The notes: a model not told the origin generated them from the letters alone. A DNA stretch of 64,000 nucleotides from Shewanella corallii (GCF_023349125.1 NZ_JAKIKT010000006.1:124001-188000), one strand, 5' to 3'. Counted from the stretch's first letter, positions 1-10,289 are shown. Translations and numbers: made by a program.

Positions 1-1415
1 TTGAATTGCTGAACAATCCTGGCAAAGAGTTGATGGTGCTTGGGGTTGATGAGCTGCAGCAAAAATGGTTGGCGCTGTTTTTTCAGCGGGACCCAAATGC
101 TCCGGGTACCTACAGTTTGCTCGGCAAGGTAAAGATTCCTCCCAACTTTTATCGATTCGATATCCACGAGCCTGACAATGATCGACAGGGCCAAGTGTTT
201 TTTCTGTCCAACGATACCCTTTATCAGTTCAGGCCTGAGCACTTTTTGGGGATCCCAGCTGAGGACAAGCTGTTTGAACCTGTAGCCGAGGTCGATTCTC
301 TGTCTCTGAAGTCCCGCGTTCCTTTTCTGACCCGGGGAGGGCTGGTGCATCAACTCGATAAAAATCCCTGGCCGGAACTGGTGGTTCAGGGGCTGAATGG
401 GGTGACTGTACTGAGTAACGTCGGTGGGCGTAAAGGCCTGGTGACGCACACTTTGCCTGTGACACCGGATATGCTGCTCTACAGCAATGGTGCACGATAT
501 ATGCAGGCGCGCCTGTATCCGGTCGATGCCAACTTTGATGGTTTGAAAGATCTGCTCAAGGTGGGTGAAGGCGATATGGAGGTGTTCTGGCAACGCCTGG
601 ATGGCAGCTTTACTGAACTGCCTGATTATCTGCCTGTCAGCCAGCCGATTAACGGCCTTGAGTGGTGGTTTCACCGGGATGCCTGGGGAGAAGATCCGGA
701 TCAAAGCAATATGGTCTACCGCTTCGTTGAGCATATTGACGATGTCAATGCGGATGGCATCAGTGACATGGTGGTTCGCTATGCCAAAAGTTCAGGGGTG
801 TTGGACAGAGTCAATGACTATGAGATCTATTACGGCCGACGTAACAAAGAGGGCAAGCTGAGCTTCGCCAGAGAAGCCGATACAGTGATCAGCGGTGAAG
901 GTACACTGACAGGATTCGAATTTGAGGATCTGGATGGTGACGAGCGACTCGAGGTGCTGGTAGCCGGTTTTGATATTGGTGTATCACAGATTATCAGCGC
1001 CCTGTTGGCGGGCAGTATTGATGTGGATGTTTATCTGTTTCGCCTGGATAACGAGGATAAATTCAGTAAACGTCCCGGCTTTGAAGAAACCGTTGAGCTG
1101 AGTTTTTCCCTGTCATCCGGTCAGACGGGAGAGCCAGTGATTCTGCTGGCCGACGTCAATGGCGATGGCTACAAGGAACTCATGTTATCAGCCGATGAAG
1201 ACAGTTTGCAGATTTTCCCCGGGGTTGCCGGTACGACCATGTTCAGCAGTCGCAGCAAAGAGGTGAAGTTACCTTTACCGGACTCTGGAGACTACGTGGT
1301 AACGGATGATATTAATGGCGATGACCGGGAAGATATTGTGTTCAGCTACAGCCGCGAGGCCAGTGATGACAAGCAATCCAGCTTCGTGGTGTTAATTGCG
1401 ACGCCCAAAGTCTGA
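1..1415 (+). CDS. FG-GAP/VCBS repeat protein, 5'-truncated by window edge
   Basis: The frame is open to the first base of the window, so the true start lies upstream; an internal TTG at 6 is only a nominal start. Counting from there, the visible 469 residues carry at least five Asp-rich calcium-loop motifs of the FG-GAP/VCBS type, near residues 173, 246, 309, 391 and 441 (for example DVNADGISD, DVNGDGYKE, DINGDDRED). Such repeats build beta-propellers in secreted or surface proteins. No signal peptide can be judged because the N-terminus is missing. Substrate and role are unknown. The next gene begins about 100 bp downstream on the same strand. Confidence 0.75.
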   Translation, partial: ELLNNPGKELMVLGVDELQQKWLALFFQRDPNAPGTYSLLGKVKIPPNFYRFDIHEPDNDRQGQVFFLSNDTLYQFRPEHFLGIPAEDKLFEPVAEVDSLSLKSRVPFLTRGGLVHQLDKNPWPELVVQGLNGVTVLSNVGGRKGLVTHTLPVTPDMLLYSNGARYMQARLYPVDANFDGLKDLLKVGEGDMEVFWQRLDGSFTELPDYLPVSQPINGLEWWFHRDAWGEDPDQSNMVYRFVEHIDDVNADGISDMVVRYAKSSGVLDRVNDYEIYYGRRNKEGKLSFAREADTVISGEGTLTGFEFEDLDGDERLEVLVAGFDIGVSQIISALLAGSIDVDVYLFRLDNEDKFSKRPGFEETVELSFSLSSGQTGEPVILLADVNGDGYKELMLSADEDSLQIFPGVAGTTMFSSRSKEVKLPLPDSGDYVVTDDINGDDREDIVFSYSREASDDKQSSFVVLIATPKV

Positions 1416-1519
1416 GGAGTGTGACTCACTTCACTCTTTCCATCTGGTATGACCTCTGCTAGCCTTTTGGCATCAATCCGCAAGGCGGATTACAGAGGTC
1501 AAACAGGAAGCAGGGAAAG

Positions 1520-2068
1520 ATGAATCTGATATTCAGGATGTTTTGGTTGTTTGTGTGGCGGGTGCGTCATTGTCGTCGTATTGGGTTTCTGGACACCAGT
1601 GTGATCCGTTATCGGGCGCTGCCAACCGACTGTGATATCAATATGCACCTCACCAACTCCCGCTATCCCTCTTTTATGGATCTGGCCCGCACCTATATGT
1701 TGGCGGAAATGGGCTTGCTCAAATCCTTCCTCAAACGAGGCTGGATGCCAATCGTCAACGCCTCCGAATTTACCTATATCAAGGATATCAAACCCCTGCA
1801 GACCTTTGATGTAGAAAGCAAAGTGGTTGCCTGGGATGAAAAGTATTTCTATATCGAACAGAGGTTTGTATCTGAGCGTGGTTTGCACTGCATAGTGCAC
1901 GTTCGTGGCGTGTTTGTTTGCAAAGGTAAGCAGGTCGCCATTGAGCAGTTGATTGAAGCTGCCGGTTACAAGGGTGATACCCCTGAGATGCCACCTGAGG
2001 TGGTGAAGTGGAAGCAATTTCTGGAGTTAAAGAAGCAGTGTAATTTGCCGGTTAAGTCTGCGGCTTAA
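1520..2068 (+). CDS. Hot-dog fold thioesterase family protein (THEM6/4HBT-like)
   Basis: The product is 182 aa. The region around residues 31-60 (RALPTDCDINMHLTNSRY) matches the 4-hydroxybenzoyl-CoA thioesterase/YbgC-like hot-dog signature, in which an Asp/Asn near this position serves hydrolysis of acyl-CoA or acyl-ACP thioesters. The basic N-terminal stretch before it may bind membrane, as in THEM6-like proteins. The actual acyl substrate cannot be told from sequence. A GGAAAG-like ribosome site precedes the ATG. The 3' end overlaps the convergent GST-like gene by four bases, so the two transcripts run into each other. Confidence 0.72.
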   Translation: MNLIFRMFWLFVWRVRHCRRIGFLDTSVIRYRALPTDCDINMHLTNSRYPSFMDLARTYMLAEMGLLKSFLKRGWMPIVNASEFTYIKDIKPLQTFDVESKVVAWDEKYFYIEQRFVSERGLHCIVHVRGVFVCKGKQVAIEQLIEAAGYKGDTPEMPPEVVKWKQFLELKKQCNLPVKSAA

Positions 2069-2712
2069 GTCAGGTAACTACAGTCCTGCTGTGAAGGCTC
2101 GTTGGTCTCGAACAGTTCCAGCTCGTCCAGTACCAATCTCCACGAGCCCCTGAGATTTCCCTGATCCCGATAACGACTCAGGTGGCTCAACTCTCTGAGT
2201 TGATGGCTTACCCAGGGGTGACGCAGGCAGGGTAAGAGTGCGCAATCTGCCAGGGTAAAACTGTCACCGCACAGCCAGTGACGTCCGGCCAATTGCTTAT
2301 CCAGCTCCTGCAAAAACTCGGTCAGCTGCTTTTGCAGTCTTACAACGGTTAGTGTCTCCTGCTCGCCAATCGCGCTGTCCAGCTGCCCCAACGCATGGTT
2401 CAGGTCGTTGTCGATCAGTCGATCAAACAATCTGACCTCCAGTTCACGGGGGTGATTAACCGGTAACAGGCAGGTCCCTGAATCAAACTTATTATCCAGG
2501 AAGTCGATGATGATGCTTGACTCAGGCAGCACATTGCCTGTGTCTGTTCGCAGCAGTGGCAGTTTGCCGTGGGGATAGAGTTTGAGATATAAGCGGTGAA
2601 CTTCCGGTACCCGTAAGTCTGTGACTCTGGGATTAAAGTTCACCTGCTTTTCATACAGGGCTATCAGTACCTTCTGGGAAAAACGCCCCAGCGGGAAGTA
2701 ATACAGCTCCAA
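2065..2712 (-). CDS. Glutathione S-transferase family protein
   Basis: The product is 215 aa, the usual GST length. The N-terminal part (residues 1-80) is a thioredoxin-like domain with the cis-Pro segment GKLPLL and the glutathione-contacting ESS motif (PESSIIIDFL). The remainder is the all-alpha C-terminal domain with the conserved D-x-x-L core (SFTLADCALLP). This layout is seen in stringent-starvation-like and maleylacetoacetate isomerase-like GSTs, so a specific substrate cannot be assigned. It lies 35 bp downstream of a LysR-type regulator on the same strand and may be co-transcribed with it. Confidence 0.85.
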   Translation of the reverse strand: MELYYFPLGRFSQKVLIALYEKQVNFNPRVTDLRVPEVHRLYLKLYPHGKLPLLRTDTGNVLPESSIIIDFLDNKFDSGTCLLPVNHPRELEVRLFDRLIDNDLNHALGQLDSAIGEQETLTVVRLQKQLTEFLQELDKQLAGRHWLCGDSFTLADCALLPCLRHPWVSHQLRELSHLSRYRDQGNLRGSWRLVLDELELFETNEPSQQDCSYLT

Positions 2713-2747
2713 AGGTACAACTCCTGAGTAATGGTCTTACATTAACT

Positions 2748-3665
2748 CTAGCAGCTGTACACCTTTTGGCTGAGAAACTCTGCAAATGCCCTGACTTTTG
2801 GTGGCATGCCCTCTTCAAATCTGTGGGTCAGAAACACACCTCCCTGATTTAAATGGTAGTCAGGTAATAACCGCTCCAGTCTGCCAGCTGCCAGTTCGCC
2901 CTTAACCAATGACTCAGCGATGGGGGCCATGCCCATACCCTGCATGACCATTTGCAGTATGCCCACCGCCTGATTGCACACCTGAGCCGGGGTAATCCGG
3001 ATACGGAACTCTTCGTTGTCACTGTTGGCCAGTACCATAGGGCGGGGCATCAGATGATGGCCACTGCAGATCCAATGATGTTGCTCAAGATTGTCGGGAT
3101 GAATCGGGCGACCGTGTCCGGCAATGTATTCAGGTGAAGCTACCAGAATCTCACGATACTCCGACAGTTTGAGGTGTTGCCATTGTTGATCCAGTCCCGA
3201 GCTGGTCGCCCCCCGGGCCTGACCGGCATAGATAGCGAGGTCGATATGGTGTTCTTCAAGGTTCAGACGCATATCTTCAAGCTGCAGGTTAATTTTGAGC
3301 TTGGGATACTGGCGGGCGAACTCGCCTAATCGGGGCAGCAGATGGCTTTGCCCCAGTGCATGGGGAACGCACACTTTCAGGCTGCCCTGAAGCTCTGCGC
3401 TGCTGGGCAGGGCGGCATTTTCTGCCTGTTCTGCGAGCTGTAGCAGCTCGGCGCAATATTGATAAAACTGGCGGCCTGCATCAGTCAGGCTGACTTTGCG
3501 GGTGGTACGCTCCAGCAGTTTGTTATCCAGTCGGGTTTCCAGCTTTTTAAGATGCTGGCTGACCATGGAGCGGCTGACGCCGAGTTTGTCGGCTGCCCGG
3601 GTAAAGGAGCCCTGTTCCACCACTGTGGCAAACACCAGCATTCGATAGAGTTGAGAAGCGTCCAT
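2748..3665 (-). CDS. LysR-family transcriptional regulator
   Basis: The product is 305 aa with the standard LysR layout. A winged helix-turn-helix occupies residues 1-60 (GSFTRAADKLGVSRSMVSQHLKKLE), and a periplasmic-binding-protein-like effector domain runs from about residue 90 to 300. It resembles the large DmlR/AaeR-like branch of LysR regulators. The GST-family gene directly downstream on the same strand is a possible target, but the effector is unknown. The 156-bp gap to the divergent glycosylase gene would hold the promoters for both directions. Confidence 0.9.
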   Translation of the reverse strand: MDASQLYRMLVFATVVEQGSFTRAADKLGVSRSMVSQHLKKLETRLDNKLLERTTRKVSLTDAGRQFYQYCAELLQLAEQAENAALPSSAELQGSLKVCVPHALGQSHLLPRLGEFARQYPKLKINLQLEDMRLNLEEHHIDLAIYAGQARGATSSGLDQQWQHLKLSEYREILVASPEYIAGHGRPIHPDNLEQHHWICSGHHLMPRPMVLANSDNEEFRIRITPAQVCNQAVGILQMVMQGMGMAPIAESLVKGELAAGRLERLLPDYHLNQGGVFLTHRFEEGMPPKVRAFAEFLSQKVYSC

Positions 3666-3821
3666 ATCTGCCCTTATTTGTTATTCCTGATTAACAAACT
3701 AGCTGAATAATCGAGAATTATCTAATTCCAATCCAGTTTTTGTCTATCGAACAAACTGATTAGCCAGTGGCGCAGGGACTTGATATAACAGGCGACAATC
3801 AAAGACATTTCGGGGGCCTGA

Positions 3822-4502
3822 ATGGAGTCATTCAAGCAGATTTATCAAAGAGCGGCAGAGCGCAAAGGCGGCAAGGCAGCATTGGAAGCCCTGTTACCAT
3901 CCGGGCGCAGCCATGAGGAGATCGCGGCGCTGGGAGATGACAGGCTGCTGTCTGCCATGAGCATGCAGGTGATGAAAAGCGGTTTTGTCTGGCGGGTGGT
4001 CGACAACAAATGGCCCGCCTATGAAGAGGCTTTCTTTGGCTTTGTGCCGTTCAAGGTATTGATGATGTCTCCGGAGCAGTTATCCCAAAGGGCATCCGAT
4101 CCAAACCTTATCCGCCACGCTAAAAAAACTCAGGCCATCTACGATAACGCTCTGATGGTGCAGGAGCTGGCCGATAAGCACGGCAGCTTTGCCCGTTTTA
4201 TCGCAGACTGGCCCGAAGACAATATTATTGGCCTGTGGGCTGAGTTGAAAAAACGGGGAACCCGCCTGGGTGGCAATACCGGGCCCTATTTTCTGCGCAC
4301 CATTGGCAAGGACACCTTTTTGCTGACCGGTGATGTGGAGTCTTACTTTAAAGGACATAAGTTGCTGGATGCCAGCGCCACATCCAAAAAGGGCATGGCG
4401 CAGATCCAGGCTGCATTTAATCAGTGGCAGCAGGAGTCCGGGCGTTCGTTGGCTGAGATCAGCCGCATTCTGGCCTGTGGGGTTGGCGATAACTTTCTTT
4501 GA
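3822..4502 (+). CDS. DNA-3-methyladenine glycosylase I family protein
   Basis: The product is 226 aa and resembles the Tag/Adenine_glyco family of the HhH-GPD superfamily, which removes alkylated adenine from DNA in base-excision repair. Supporting blocks are SGFVWRVVDNKWPAYEEAF, the central KKTQAIYDNA helix region and the RLGGNTGPYFLRTIGKD stretch. The N-terminal Cys/His residues that form the structural zinc snap in E. coli Tag are not visible, and the opening tryptophan-rich motif of Tag is absent. It is therefore a divergent family member whose activity is inferred. It is transcribed divergently from the LysR gene. Confidence 0.7.
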   Translation: MESFKQIYQRAAERKGGKAALEALLPSGRSHEEIAALGDDRLLSAMSMQVMKSGFVWRVVDNKWPAYEEAFFGFVPFKVLMMSPEQLSQRASDPNLIRHAKKTQAIYDNALMVQELADKHGSFARFIADWPEDNIIGLWAELKKRGTRLGGNTGPYFLRTIGKDTFLLTGDVESYFKGHKLLDASATSKKGMAQIQAAFNQWQQESGRSLAEISRILACGVGDNFL

Positions 4503-4618
4503 GAGAAAAGCCTGAAAGCATCTGACACGAAGAAAAGCATGAGCTGGTTCAAGGCTATTCTTCGTGTTCTTTCAAAACGAAGCGGCTTCGTGGTTGATTG
4601 TGAGCTTGCTTGGTAACC

Positions 4619-5359
4619 TCAGAAACTCTTGCTGACGCCAAACACCAATCGGTCATCAAAAATAATGGTCTGAGTGCCATACACCTTATGGTCTTCATCC
4701 ACTGTACTGCCATGGTATCTCAGGTCGAAATCCAGACCGATAAAGCGCTTGTTGACCCCCAGATTCCAGTGCGCCCAGCCCTCTGCCGCATCATCTGAGT
4801 CGTACAAATCCTGATAGCCCACAGATCCAGATACTGTCCAGCCACTGATTTGATAGCTGGGGTGCAGGGCATAGTTGATCCCTTTCCAGCCTTCGACCCC
4901 GAACCAGTCATCCAGAGTGGGAGTCACTTCCAATTGCAGGTTGAGGTCATCGAACGCACGACTGACCCTGAGCCATAGCTCTGTGTAATTGGAATATGAA
5001 GCCCCCGGGTACAGATAAGCGAACAACATGATGTCGTAATTGAAGCCGGAGTTCCCTATTTCACCAAACTTGCCGATATAGGGGGCGGTAACTATCTCCA
5101 GATTGGGATCCTGAAATTTGATGTTGGATGCAAATGCGCCCAGGTACCAGCCGTTATCATGGGTCCAGCCCAGCGTGCCCTGAACCACTGGCACTTCGCT
5201 GTCCAGGGTTTCCGACTCACCCCGGAATACATAATCTGTCGCGAAGGTAAGTTTGCCCCCGACTGTGCCACCCGCCACCCTGTTTTCATCGGTTTCTGCC
5301 GCCAATACAGTGCAGGGCAGTGCGGTGATCAGGGCCGCCAGCATCCATTTGCAATCCAT
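4619..5359 (-). CDS. TIGR02001/TorF-family putative outer-membrane porin
   Basis: The start at 5359 is chosen because AAGGAG lies about nine bases upstream and the protein then opens with a signal peptide (hydrophobic core WMLAALITALPCTVLAA). That gives 246 aa. The rest alternates polar and aromatic residues typical of a beta-barrel (LTFATDYVFRGESETL, GWYLGAFASNIKF, SYSNYTELWLRVSR) and ends in a terminal Phe, the usual BAM signal. The family is known in gamma-proteobacteria as putative porins of unknown substrate. It sits alone between the glycosylase and the efflux operon. Confidence 0.75.
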   Translation of the reverse strand: MDCKWMLAALITALPCTVLAAETDENRVAGGTVGGKLTFATDYVFRGESETLDSEVPVVQGTLGWTHDNGWYLGAFASNIKFQDPNLEIVTAPYIGKFGEIGNSGFNYDIMLFAYLYPGASYSNYTELWLRVSRAFDDLNLQLEVTPTLDDWFGVEGWKGINYALHPSYQISGWTVSGSVGYQDLYDSDDAAEGWAHWNLGVNKRFIGLDFDLRYHGSTVDEDHKVYGTQTIIFDDRLVFGVSKSF

Positions 5360-5793
5360 CCCTTTACTCTCCTTATATCCACTACTGAAAAGATAGATGG
5401 GAACGCTGGCTTTCTCCATTCCCCGAAAGGGTGTTTGTGGCAAGTGAGATCTTCTGTTGCCAAACTGTTAAGTCGCGTTTTGTGCTGAGTCGACTTGAGG
5501 TTAAATGAGATGTTTTAACTGAATGTTCCCAGCCCTTTGCTTTTGGCAAGGTGTTGTAAAATAAACGCTGTTTTAATTCACCATGCCCGCCAAAGCCTGT
5601 CACAACAATGTTTTAACAAGTGCTGTTGAAATAATTTAATATTTTCATTCGTTTACACTTTTCATCCTTATATCCGCTTGTTGATACCTTTTGGGTATGA
5701 GATAAATGCTCGCTAATTTTTATCCATATCAAATTTTCATACTCTTGCTTGGACTCAGGCGGGAGTATTGGTGCTTAAAACTCAGGAGTTCAG
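5360..5793. other. Intergenic region upstream of the RND efflux operon
   Basis: These 434 bp separate the divergent porin and efflux genes and must hold both promoters. The right half is AT-rich (for example around 5600-5660). No regulator gene, convincing operator palindrome or RNA gene is seen. The short open frames here have no coding character. Confidence 0.6.
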
Positions 5794-6945
5794 ATGCGGC
5801 AAATGCTTACAATTGCCACAGTTATTGCTGCGGCGCTGTGGATCGTAGGGTGCGATTCACAGGAACAGCAGGCACAGGCGCCGAAAGGCCCTCAAAGTGT
5901 GCCTGTGGATGTGATCAAAGTGGCGGCAGCGCCGCAGGCGATCACTCTTGAATTGCCCGGACGCAGCCGCGCCTATATGGAAGCTGAGGTTCGTCCACAG
6001 GTAAACGGTATTGTTGAAGCCCGCACCTTTGTTGAAGGTGGTGAGGTGCAGGAAGGTCAGTCTCTGTACCAGATTGATGCTGCTCCTTATGAGGCCGCTT
6101 TGGTTTCAGCTAAAGCTGAACTCAAGCGTGCTGAAGCTGCTTTGGCATCTACCAAGGCCACGGCTTCCCGATTCAAAGAGTTGGTGAAGAGCAAATCTGT
6201 GAGTCAGCAGGACTTTGATCAGGCCCAGGCCGCCTATCTGGAAGCTCAGGCCAGTGTTGCCATGGCGAAAGCCGCTATCAACACTGCTGAGATCAACCTG
6301 GAATATACCAAGGTTCAGGCTCCTATCTCTGGCCGTATCGGCAAATCCAACGTGACGCCTGGTGCCCTGGTTGGTGCCGGTCAGGCGCAGGCACTGGCGA
6401 TGATCTCCCAGCTGGATCCAATCAATGTGGATATCGTCCAGTCCAGTACCGAAATGCTGCGTCTGAAGCAGCGTATTGCCAATGGTTCTCTGGTACAGCC
6501 GGATAACACCAGCGTGACCCTGATCCTGGAAGATGGCACTGAGTACAAGCACAAGGGCAAGCTGCAGTTTGCTGAAGTGACAGTAAACGAAGACACAGGT
6601 GCTGTTGGCCTGCGCGCTGAGTTCCCTAACCCTGATGGCCTGCTGCTGCCGGGTATGTTTGTTCGCACAGTACTGAACGTAGGTACTGATCCCAACGCCA
6701 TTCTGGTTCCTCAAAAGGCCATTACCCGTAACCCTAAGGGGCAGGGTGTTGCCATGGTAGTGAATGCAGAGAACAAGGCCGAGCCACGTATGGTTGAAAC
6801 TGCTGAAGTGATCAACAACCAGTGGTTGGTAACCAAAGGCTTGCAGCCAGGCGACCAGGTGATTGTGGCTGGTCTGCAGAAGATCCGTCCGGGTGCTCCG
6901 GTTGCACCAGCGCTGGTGACCAAGGCTCAGGCAGAAGCAGAATAA
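5794..6945 (+). CDS. RND efflux periplasmic adaptor (AcrA/MexA-like membrane fusion lipoprotein)
   Basis: The product is 383 aa. It begins with a lipoprotein signal peptide whose lipobox is IVGC (cleavage before Cys20), so the mature protein is anchored in the inner membrane facing the periplasm. Biotinyl-lipoyl halves flank an alpha-helical hairpin (roughly residues 100-165, rich in Ala/Lys/Glu heptads), followed by beta-barrel and membrane-proximal domains; GMFVRTVL and VPQKAITRNPKG are typical HAE1 adaptor segments. It would link the pump encoded 14 bp downstream to a TolC-like outer-membrane channel that is not encoded here. Confidence 0.95.
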   Translation: MRQMLTIATVIAAALWIVGCDSQEQQAQAPKGPQSVPVDVIKVAAAPQAITLELPGRSRAYMEAEVRPQVNGIVEARTFVEGGEVQEGQSLYQIDAAPYEAALVSAKAELKRAEAALASTKATASRFKELVKSKSVSQQDFDQAQAAYLEAQASVAMAKAAINTAEINLEYTKVQAPISGRIGKSNVTPGALVGAGQAQALAMISQLDPINVDIVQSSTEMLRLKQRIANGSLVQPDNTSVTLILEDGTEYKHKGKLQFAEVTVNEDTGAVGLRAEFPNPDGLLLPGMFVRTVLNVGTDPNAILVPQKAITRNPKGQGVAMVVNAENKAEPRMVETAEVINNQWLVTKGLQPGDQVIVAGLQKIRPGAPVAPALVTKAQAEAE

Positions 6946-6959
6946 TTTAAGGCAGTTTT

Positions 6960-9900
6960 ATGGCTCGATATTTTATTGATCGCCCAATTTTTGCCTGGGT
7001 GATCGCCATTATTATTATGCTGGCGGGGGTGATGGCCATTAAAGGCCTGCCCGTGTCCCAGTATCCCAGTATTGCGCCGCCGACGGTGGCAATTACGGCT
7101 AACTATCCGGGTGCGTCTGCCAAAACGGTAGAAGACACGGTTACCCAGGTGATTGAACAGCGTATGACGGGTCTGGACCATCTGCGCTATATCAAATCTA
7201 CCAGTGACAGTTTCGGTAACGCGGAAATTACCCTGACCTTCAACGCGGAAGCGGATCCTGACATTGCGCAGGTACAGGTGCAGAATAAGCTGCAGCTTGC
7301 GATGCCTTTGCTGCCTCAGGAAGTGCAGGCCCAGGGTGTCAGCGTGGCCAAGACCAGTGCCGGCTTCCTGATGGTTCTGGGCTTTGTGTCTGAAGATGGC
7401 TCCATGGATAAGGCGGATATTTCCGACTATGTGGCTGCCAACATTCAGGACCCTATGAGCCGGGTTGCCGGTGTGGGTGATATTCAGCTGTTCGGTGCCC
7501 AGTACGCCATGCGTATCTGGCTGGATCCGCTGAAACTCAACCAGTACAACCTGACCACCAATGATGTGATCATGGCGATTCGTGAGCAGAACGCTCAGGT
7601 CTCTGCGGGTCAGCTGGGTGGTACCCCTTCTGTGAAGGGCCAGGAGCTGAACGCCACTATCTCGGCCCAAAGCCGTCTGCAGACTCCTGAAGAGTTCCAG
7701 CAGATCGTGCTGAAGTCTGATGTTTCCGGTGCCAAGGTCTTCCTGGGTGATGTTGCCAAGGTTGAAGTAGGCGCTGAAAACTATATGGTGACCTCCTTCT
7801 ACAATGGTCGCCAGGCTGCCGGTATGGCAATTCAGCTGGCAACCGGTGCCAACGCACTGGAAACGGCTGAAGCGGTTATGGCCAAAATCGATGAGATGAA
7901 GCCTTTCTTCCCGCAGGGGCTGAATGTAGTGGTGCCGTTTGATACCACCCCATTCGTAGGCAAATCCATTGAAAGCGTAGTGCACACTCTGCTGGAAGCC
8001 GTGGTACTGGTATTCCTGATCATGTACCTGTTCCTGCAGAACTTCCGCGCCACTCTGATCCCTATGATCGCAGTGCCTGTGGTATTGCTGGGTACCTTCG
8101 GTATTCTGGCGGCCACTGGTTTCTCCATTAACACCCTGACCATGTTCGCCATGGTACTGGCCATTGGTCTGCTGGTGGACGATGCCATCGTGGTGGTGGA
8201 GAACGTGGAACGTATTATGGCGGAAGAGGGCTGCAGCCCATTGGAAGCCACCCGTAAGTCGATGGATCAGATCACCGGCGCCCTGGTGGGTATCGGTCTG
8301 ACATTGTCTGCGGTATTCGTTCCTATGGCCTTCATGTCCGGTTCTACCGGTGTGATCTACCGTCAGTTCTCTATCACAATCGTATCGGCCATGGCGCTGT
8401 CTGTGCTGGTGGCTGTGATCCTGACCCCGGCCCTGTGTGCCACCATGCTTAAGCCTGTGACCAAAGGTCACGCGCTGACGGATAAAGGCTTCTTCGGTGC
8501 ATTTAACCGTTGGTTCGACCGTTGGACCAACCGTTATGAGTCCAGTGTTGGTGCCATTATCAAGCGTACCGGCCGTGTATTCGTTATCTATCTGGCGCTG
8601 GTTGTGGCAACCGGTTGGGTGTTTATGCGCCTGCCTACCGCCTTCCTGCCAGACGAAGATCAGGGCGTTATCTTTACTCAGGTAATCCTGCCGGCCAACT
8701 CGACCCAGGAAAGCACCCAGAAGGTGATGGATAAAGTCACCAACTACCTGCTGGAATCTGAGAAAGAGAACGTACAGTCTGTATTCGCAGTATCCGGCTT
8801 CAGCTTCGCGGGTATGGGTCAGAACATGGGTATCGCCTTTATCGGTCTGAAACCATGGGATGAGCGTACTGAGCCAAGCCAGAGCGTAGAGGCGATTGCG
8901 GGCCGCGCCATGGGCTACTTTATGTCTATCAAGGAAGCTTTTGTATTCGCCTTCGTACCGCCAGCGGTACTGGAGTTGGGTACAGCCAATGGTTTCGACC
9001 TGTTCCTGCAGGACAAGAACGGTCAGGGCCATGACGCATTGATTGCAGCTCGTAACCAGCTGCTGGGTATGGCCGCTCAGGACAAGAACCTTGTGGGTGT
9101 GCGTCCAAACGGTCAGGAAGATGCGCCTCAGTATCAATTGCATATCGACCACGCCAAACTGCGCGCCCTGAGTCTGAGCATTAATGATGTGAACTCAGTG
9201 CTGGCAACCGCATGGGGTGGCAGCTATGTGAACGACTATATCGACCGCGGCCGGGTGAAGAAGGTATTCGTACAGGGTGAAGACCAGTACCGTATGCAGC
9301 CTGAAGATCTGGATAAGTGGTATGTTCGCAACACCAAGGGTGAGATGGTGCCATTCTCTGCATTTGCCACCGGCAGCTGGGAATTTGGTGCGCCTCGTCT
9401 GGAGCGTTTCGGCGGTCTGCCTGCGGTGAACATTCAGGGTGCGACAGCTCCTGGCTACAGTACCGGTGATGCCATGGAAACCATGGAGCGTCTGGCTAAG
9501 CAGTTGCCTCCTGGCTTCGGCATCGAATGGAACGGCCTCTCTTATGAAGAGCGTCTGTCCGGTAACCAGGCTCCTATGTTGTATGCCTTGTCCGTGCTGG
9601 TCGTGTTCCTGGTTCTGGCAGCTCTGTATGAGAGCTGGTCCGTACCATTCTCGGTCATTCTGGTGATCCCGCTGGGTATTATCGGTGCCTTGCTGGCGAC
9701 CTATGGTCGTGGCCTGAACAACGACGTGTTCTTCCAGGTGGGTCTGTTGACCACGGTAGGTCTGGCGACCAAGAACGCCATTCTGATTGTGGAATTCGCC
9801 AAGGAATACTACGAGAAGGGTGCCACCCTGGTGGATGCAACCCTGCACGCGGTGCGTGTACGTCTGCGTCCAATTCTGATGACCTCGCTGGCATTCGGTC

Positions 9901-10094
9901 TGGGTGTTGTACCTCTGGCCATCAGTACAGGTGTAGGTTCTGGTGCACAGAACGCCATTGGCACCGGTGTTGTGGGCGGTATGCTCAGCTCCACCTTCCT
10001 GGGTATCTTCTTCGTGCCGCTGTTCTTCGTGATTGTTGAGCGTATCTTCAGCAAGCGTGAGCGCGATGCCAAGAAGGCAGGTAAGGCGGAATAA
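6960..10094 (+). CDS. HAE1-family RND multidrug efflux permease (AcrB/MexB-like)
   Basis: The product is 1044 aa, the normal length of AcrB-type pumps. The N-terminus [17 protein letters not shown] is diagnostic of this family. Twelve membrane helices are arranged as 1+5+1+5 with two large periplasmic loops. The proton-relay segment with two adjacent Asp residues ([20 protein letters not shown]) lies in TM4, near residue 410, and the relay Lys is expected in the TM10 stretch ([15 protein letters not shown]). It exports amphiphilic compounds by proton antiport through a tripartite complex with the upstream adaptor. Codon use is strongly biased, suggesting good expression. No repressor gene is adjacent. 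Confidence 0.97.
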   Translation: MARYFIDRPIFAWVIAIIIMLAGVMAIKGLPVSQYPSIAPPTVAITANYPGASAKTVEDTVTQVIEQRMTGLDHLRYIKSTSDSFGNAEITLTFNAEADPDIAQVQVQNKLQLAMPLLPQEVQAQGVSVAKTSAGFLMVLGFVSEDGSMDKADISDYVAANIQDPMSRVAGVGDIQLFGAQYAMRIWLDPLKLNQYNLTTNDVIMAIREQNAQVSAGQLGGTPSVKGQELNATISAQSRLQTPEEFQQIVLKSDVSGAKVFLGDVAKVEVGAENYMVTSFYNGRQAAGMAIQLATGANALETAEAVMAKIDEMKPFFPQGLNVVVPFDTTPFVGKSIESVVHTLLEAVVLVFLIMYLFLQNFRATLIPMIAVPVVLLGTFGILAATGFSINTLTMFAMVLAIGLLVDDAIVVVENVERIMAEEGCSPLEATRKSMDQITGALVGIGLTLSAVFVPMAFMSGSTGVIYRQFSITIVSAMALSVLVAVILTPALCATMLKPVTKGHALTDKGFFGAFNRWFDRWTNRYESSVGAIIKRTGRVFVIYLALVVATGWVFMRLPTAFLPDEDQGVIFTQVILPANSTQESTQKVMDKVTNYLLESEKENVQSVFAVSGFSFAGMGQNMGIAFIGLKPWDERTEPSQSVEAIAGRAMGYFMSIKEAFVFAFVPPAVLELGTANGFDLFLQDKNGQGHDALIAARNQLLGMAAQDKNLVGVRPNGQEDAPQYQLHIDHAKLRALSLSINDVNSVLATAWGGSYVNDYIDRGRVKKVFVQGEDQYRMQPEDLDKWYVRNTKGEMVPFSAFATGSWEFGAPRLERFGGLPAVNIQGATAPGYSTGDAMETMERLAKQLPPGFGIEWNGLSYEERLSGNQAPMLYALSVLVVFLVLAALYESWSVPFSVILVIPLGIIGALLATYGRGLNNDVFFQVGLLTTVGLATKNAILIVEFAKEYYEKGATLVDATLHAVRVRLRPILMTSLAFGLGVVPLAISTGVGSGAQNAIGTGVVGGMLSSTFLGIFFVPLFFVIVERIFSKRERDAKKAGKAE

Positions 10095-10121
10095 CTTGTC
10101 TATACAAGTTGTTGATTGATG

Positions 10122-10150
10122 AAAACCCGGCTTTTATGCCGGGTTTTTTG
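10122..10150 (+). terminator. Rho-independent terminator of the RND operon
   Basis: AAACCCGGC pairs with GCCGGGTTT across a short loop, followed by a T-rich run. It begins 28 bp past the pump stop codon. Confidence 0.9.
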
Positions 10151-10210
10151 TTTTCGTTTTGGCAACGAAAGGGTGCCCTGGTGGGCTGCTGGTGCAGGGG
10201 GATTTAGTTT

Positions 10211-10289
10211 GCCAAGCTACGCTTGGCCGAAGTCGTGGGTCTCCGACCCACACCCGGGTTAGGGGTATTGCTCGTCCAATACCCCTAAC
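10211..10289. repeat. Chain of three perfect hairpins
   Basis: GCCAAGC/GCTTGGC (10211-10227, loop 3), GTGGGTC/GACCCAC (10235-10251, loop 3) and a 12-bp stem GTTAGGGGTATT/AATACCCCTAAC (10258-10289, loop 8) follow one another with spacers of about seven bases. The structures lack T-tracts, so they are not simple terminators. Confidence 0.75.

Noticed and set aside
6927-9152. 741-codon open frame on the minus strand opposite the RND pump gene
   Set aside because: It lies wholly antisense to a clear AcrB-type pump, is rich in His, Gln and Arg, and has no recognisable domain; long antisense frames are expected opposite strongly codon-biased genes.
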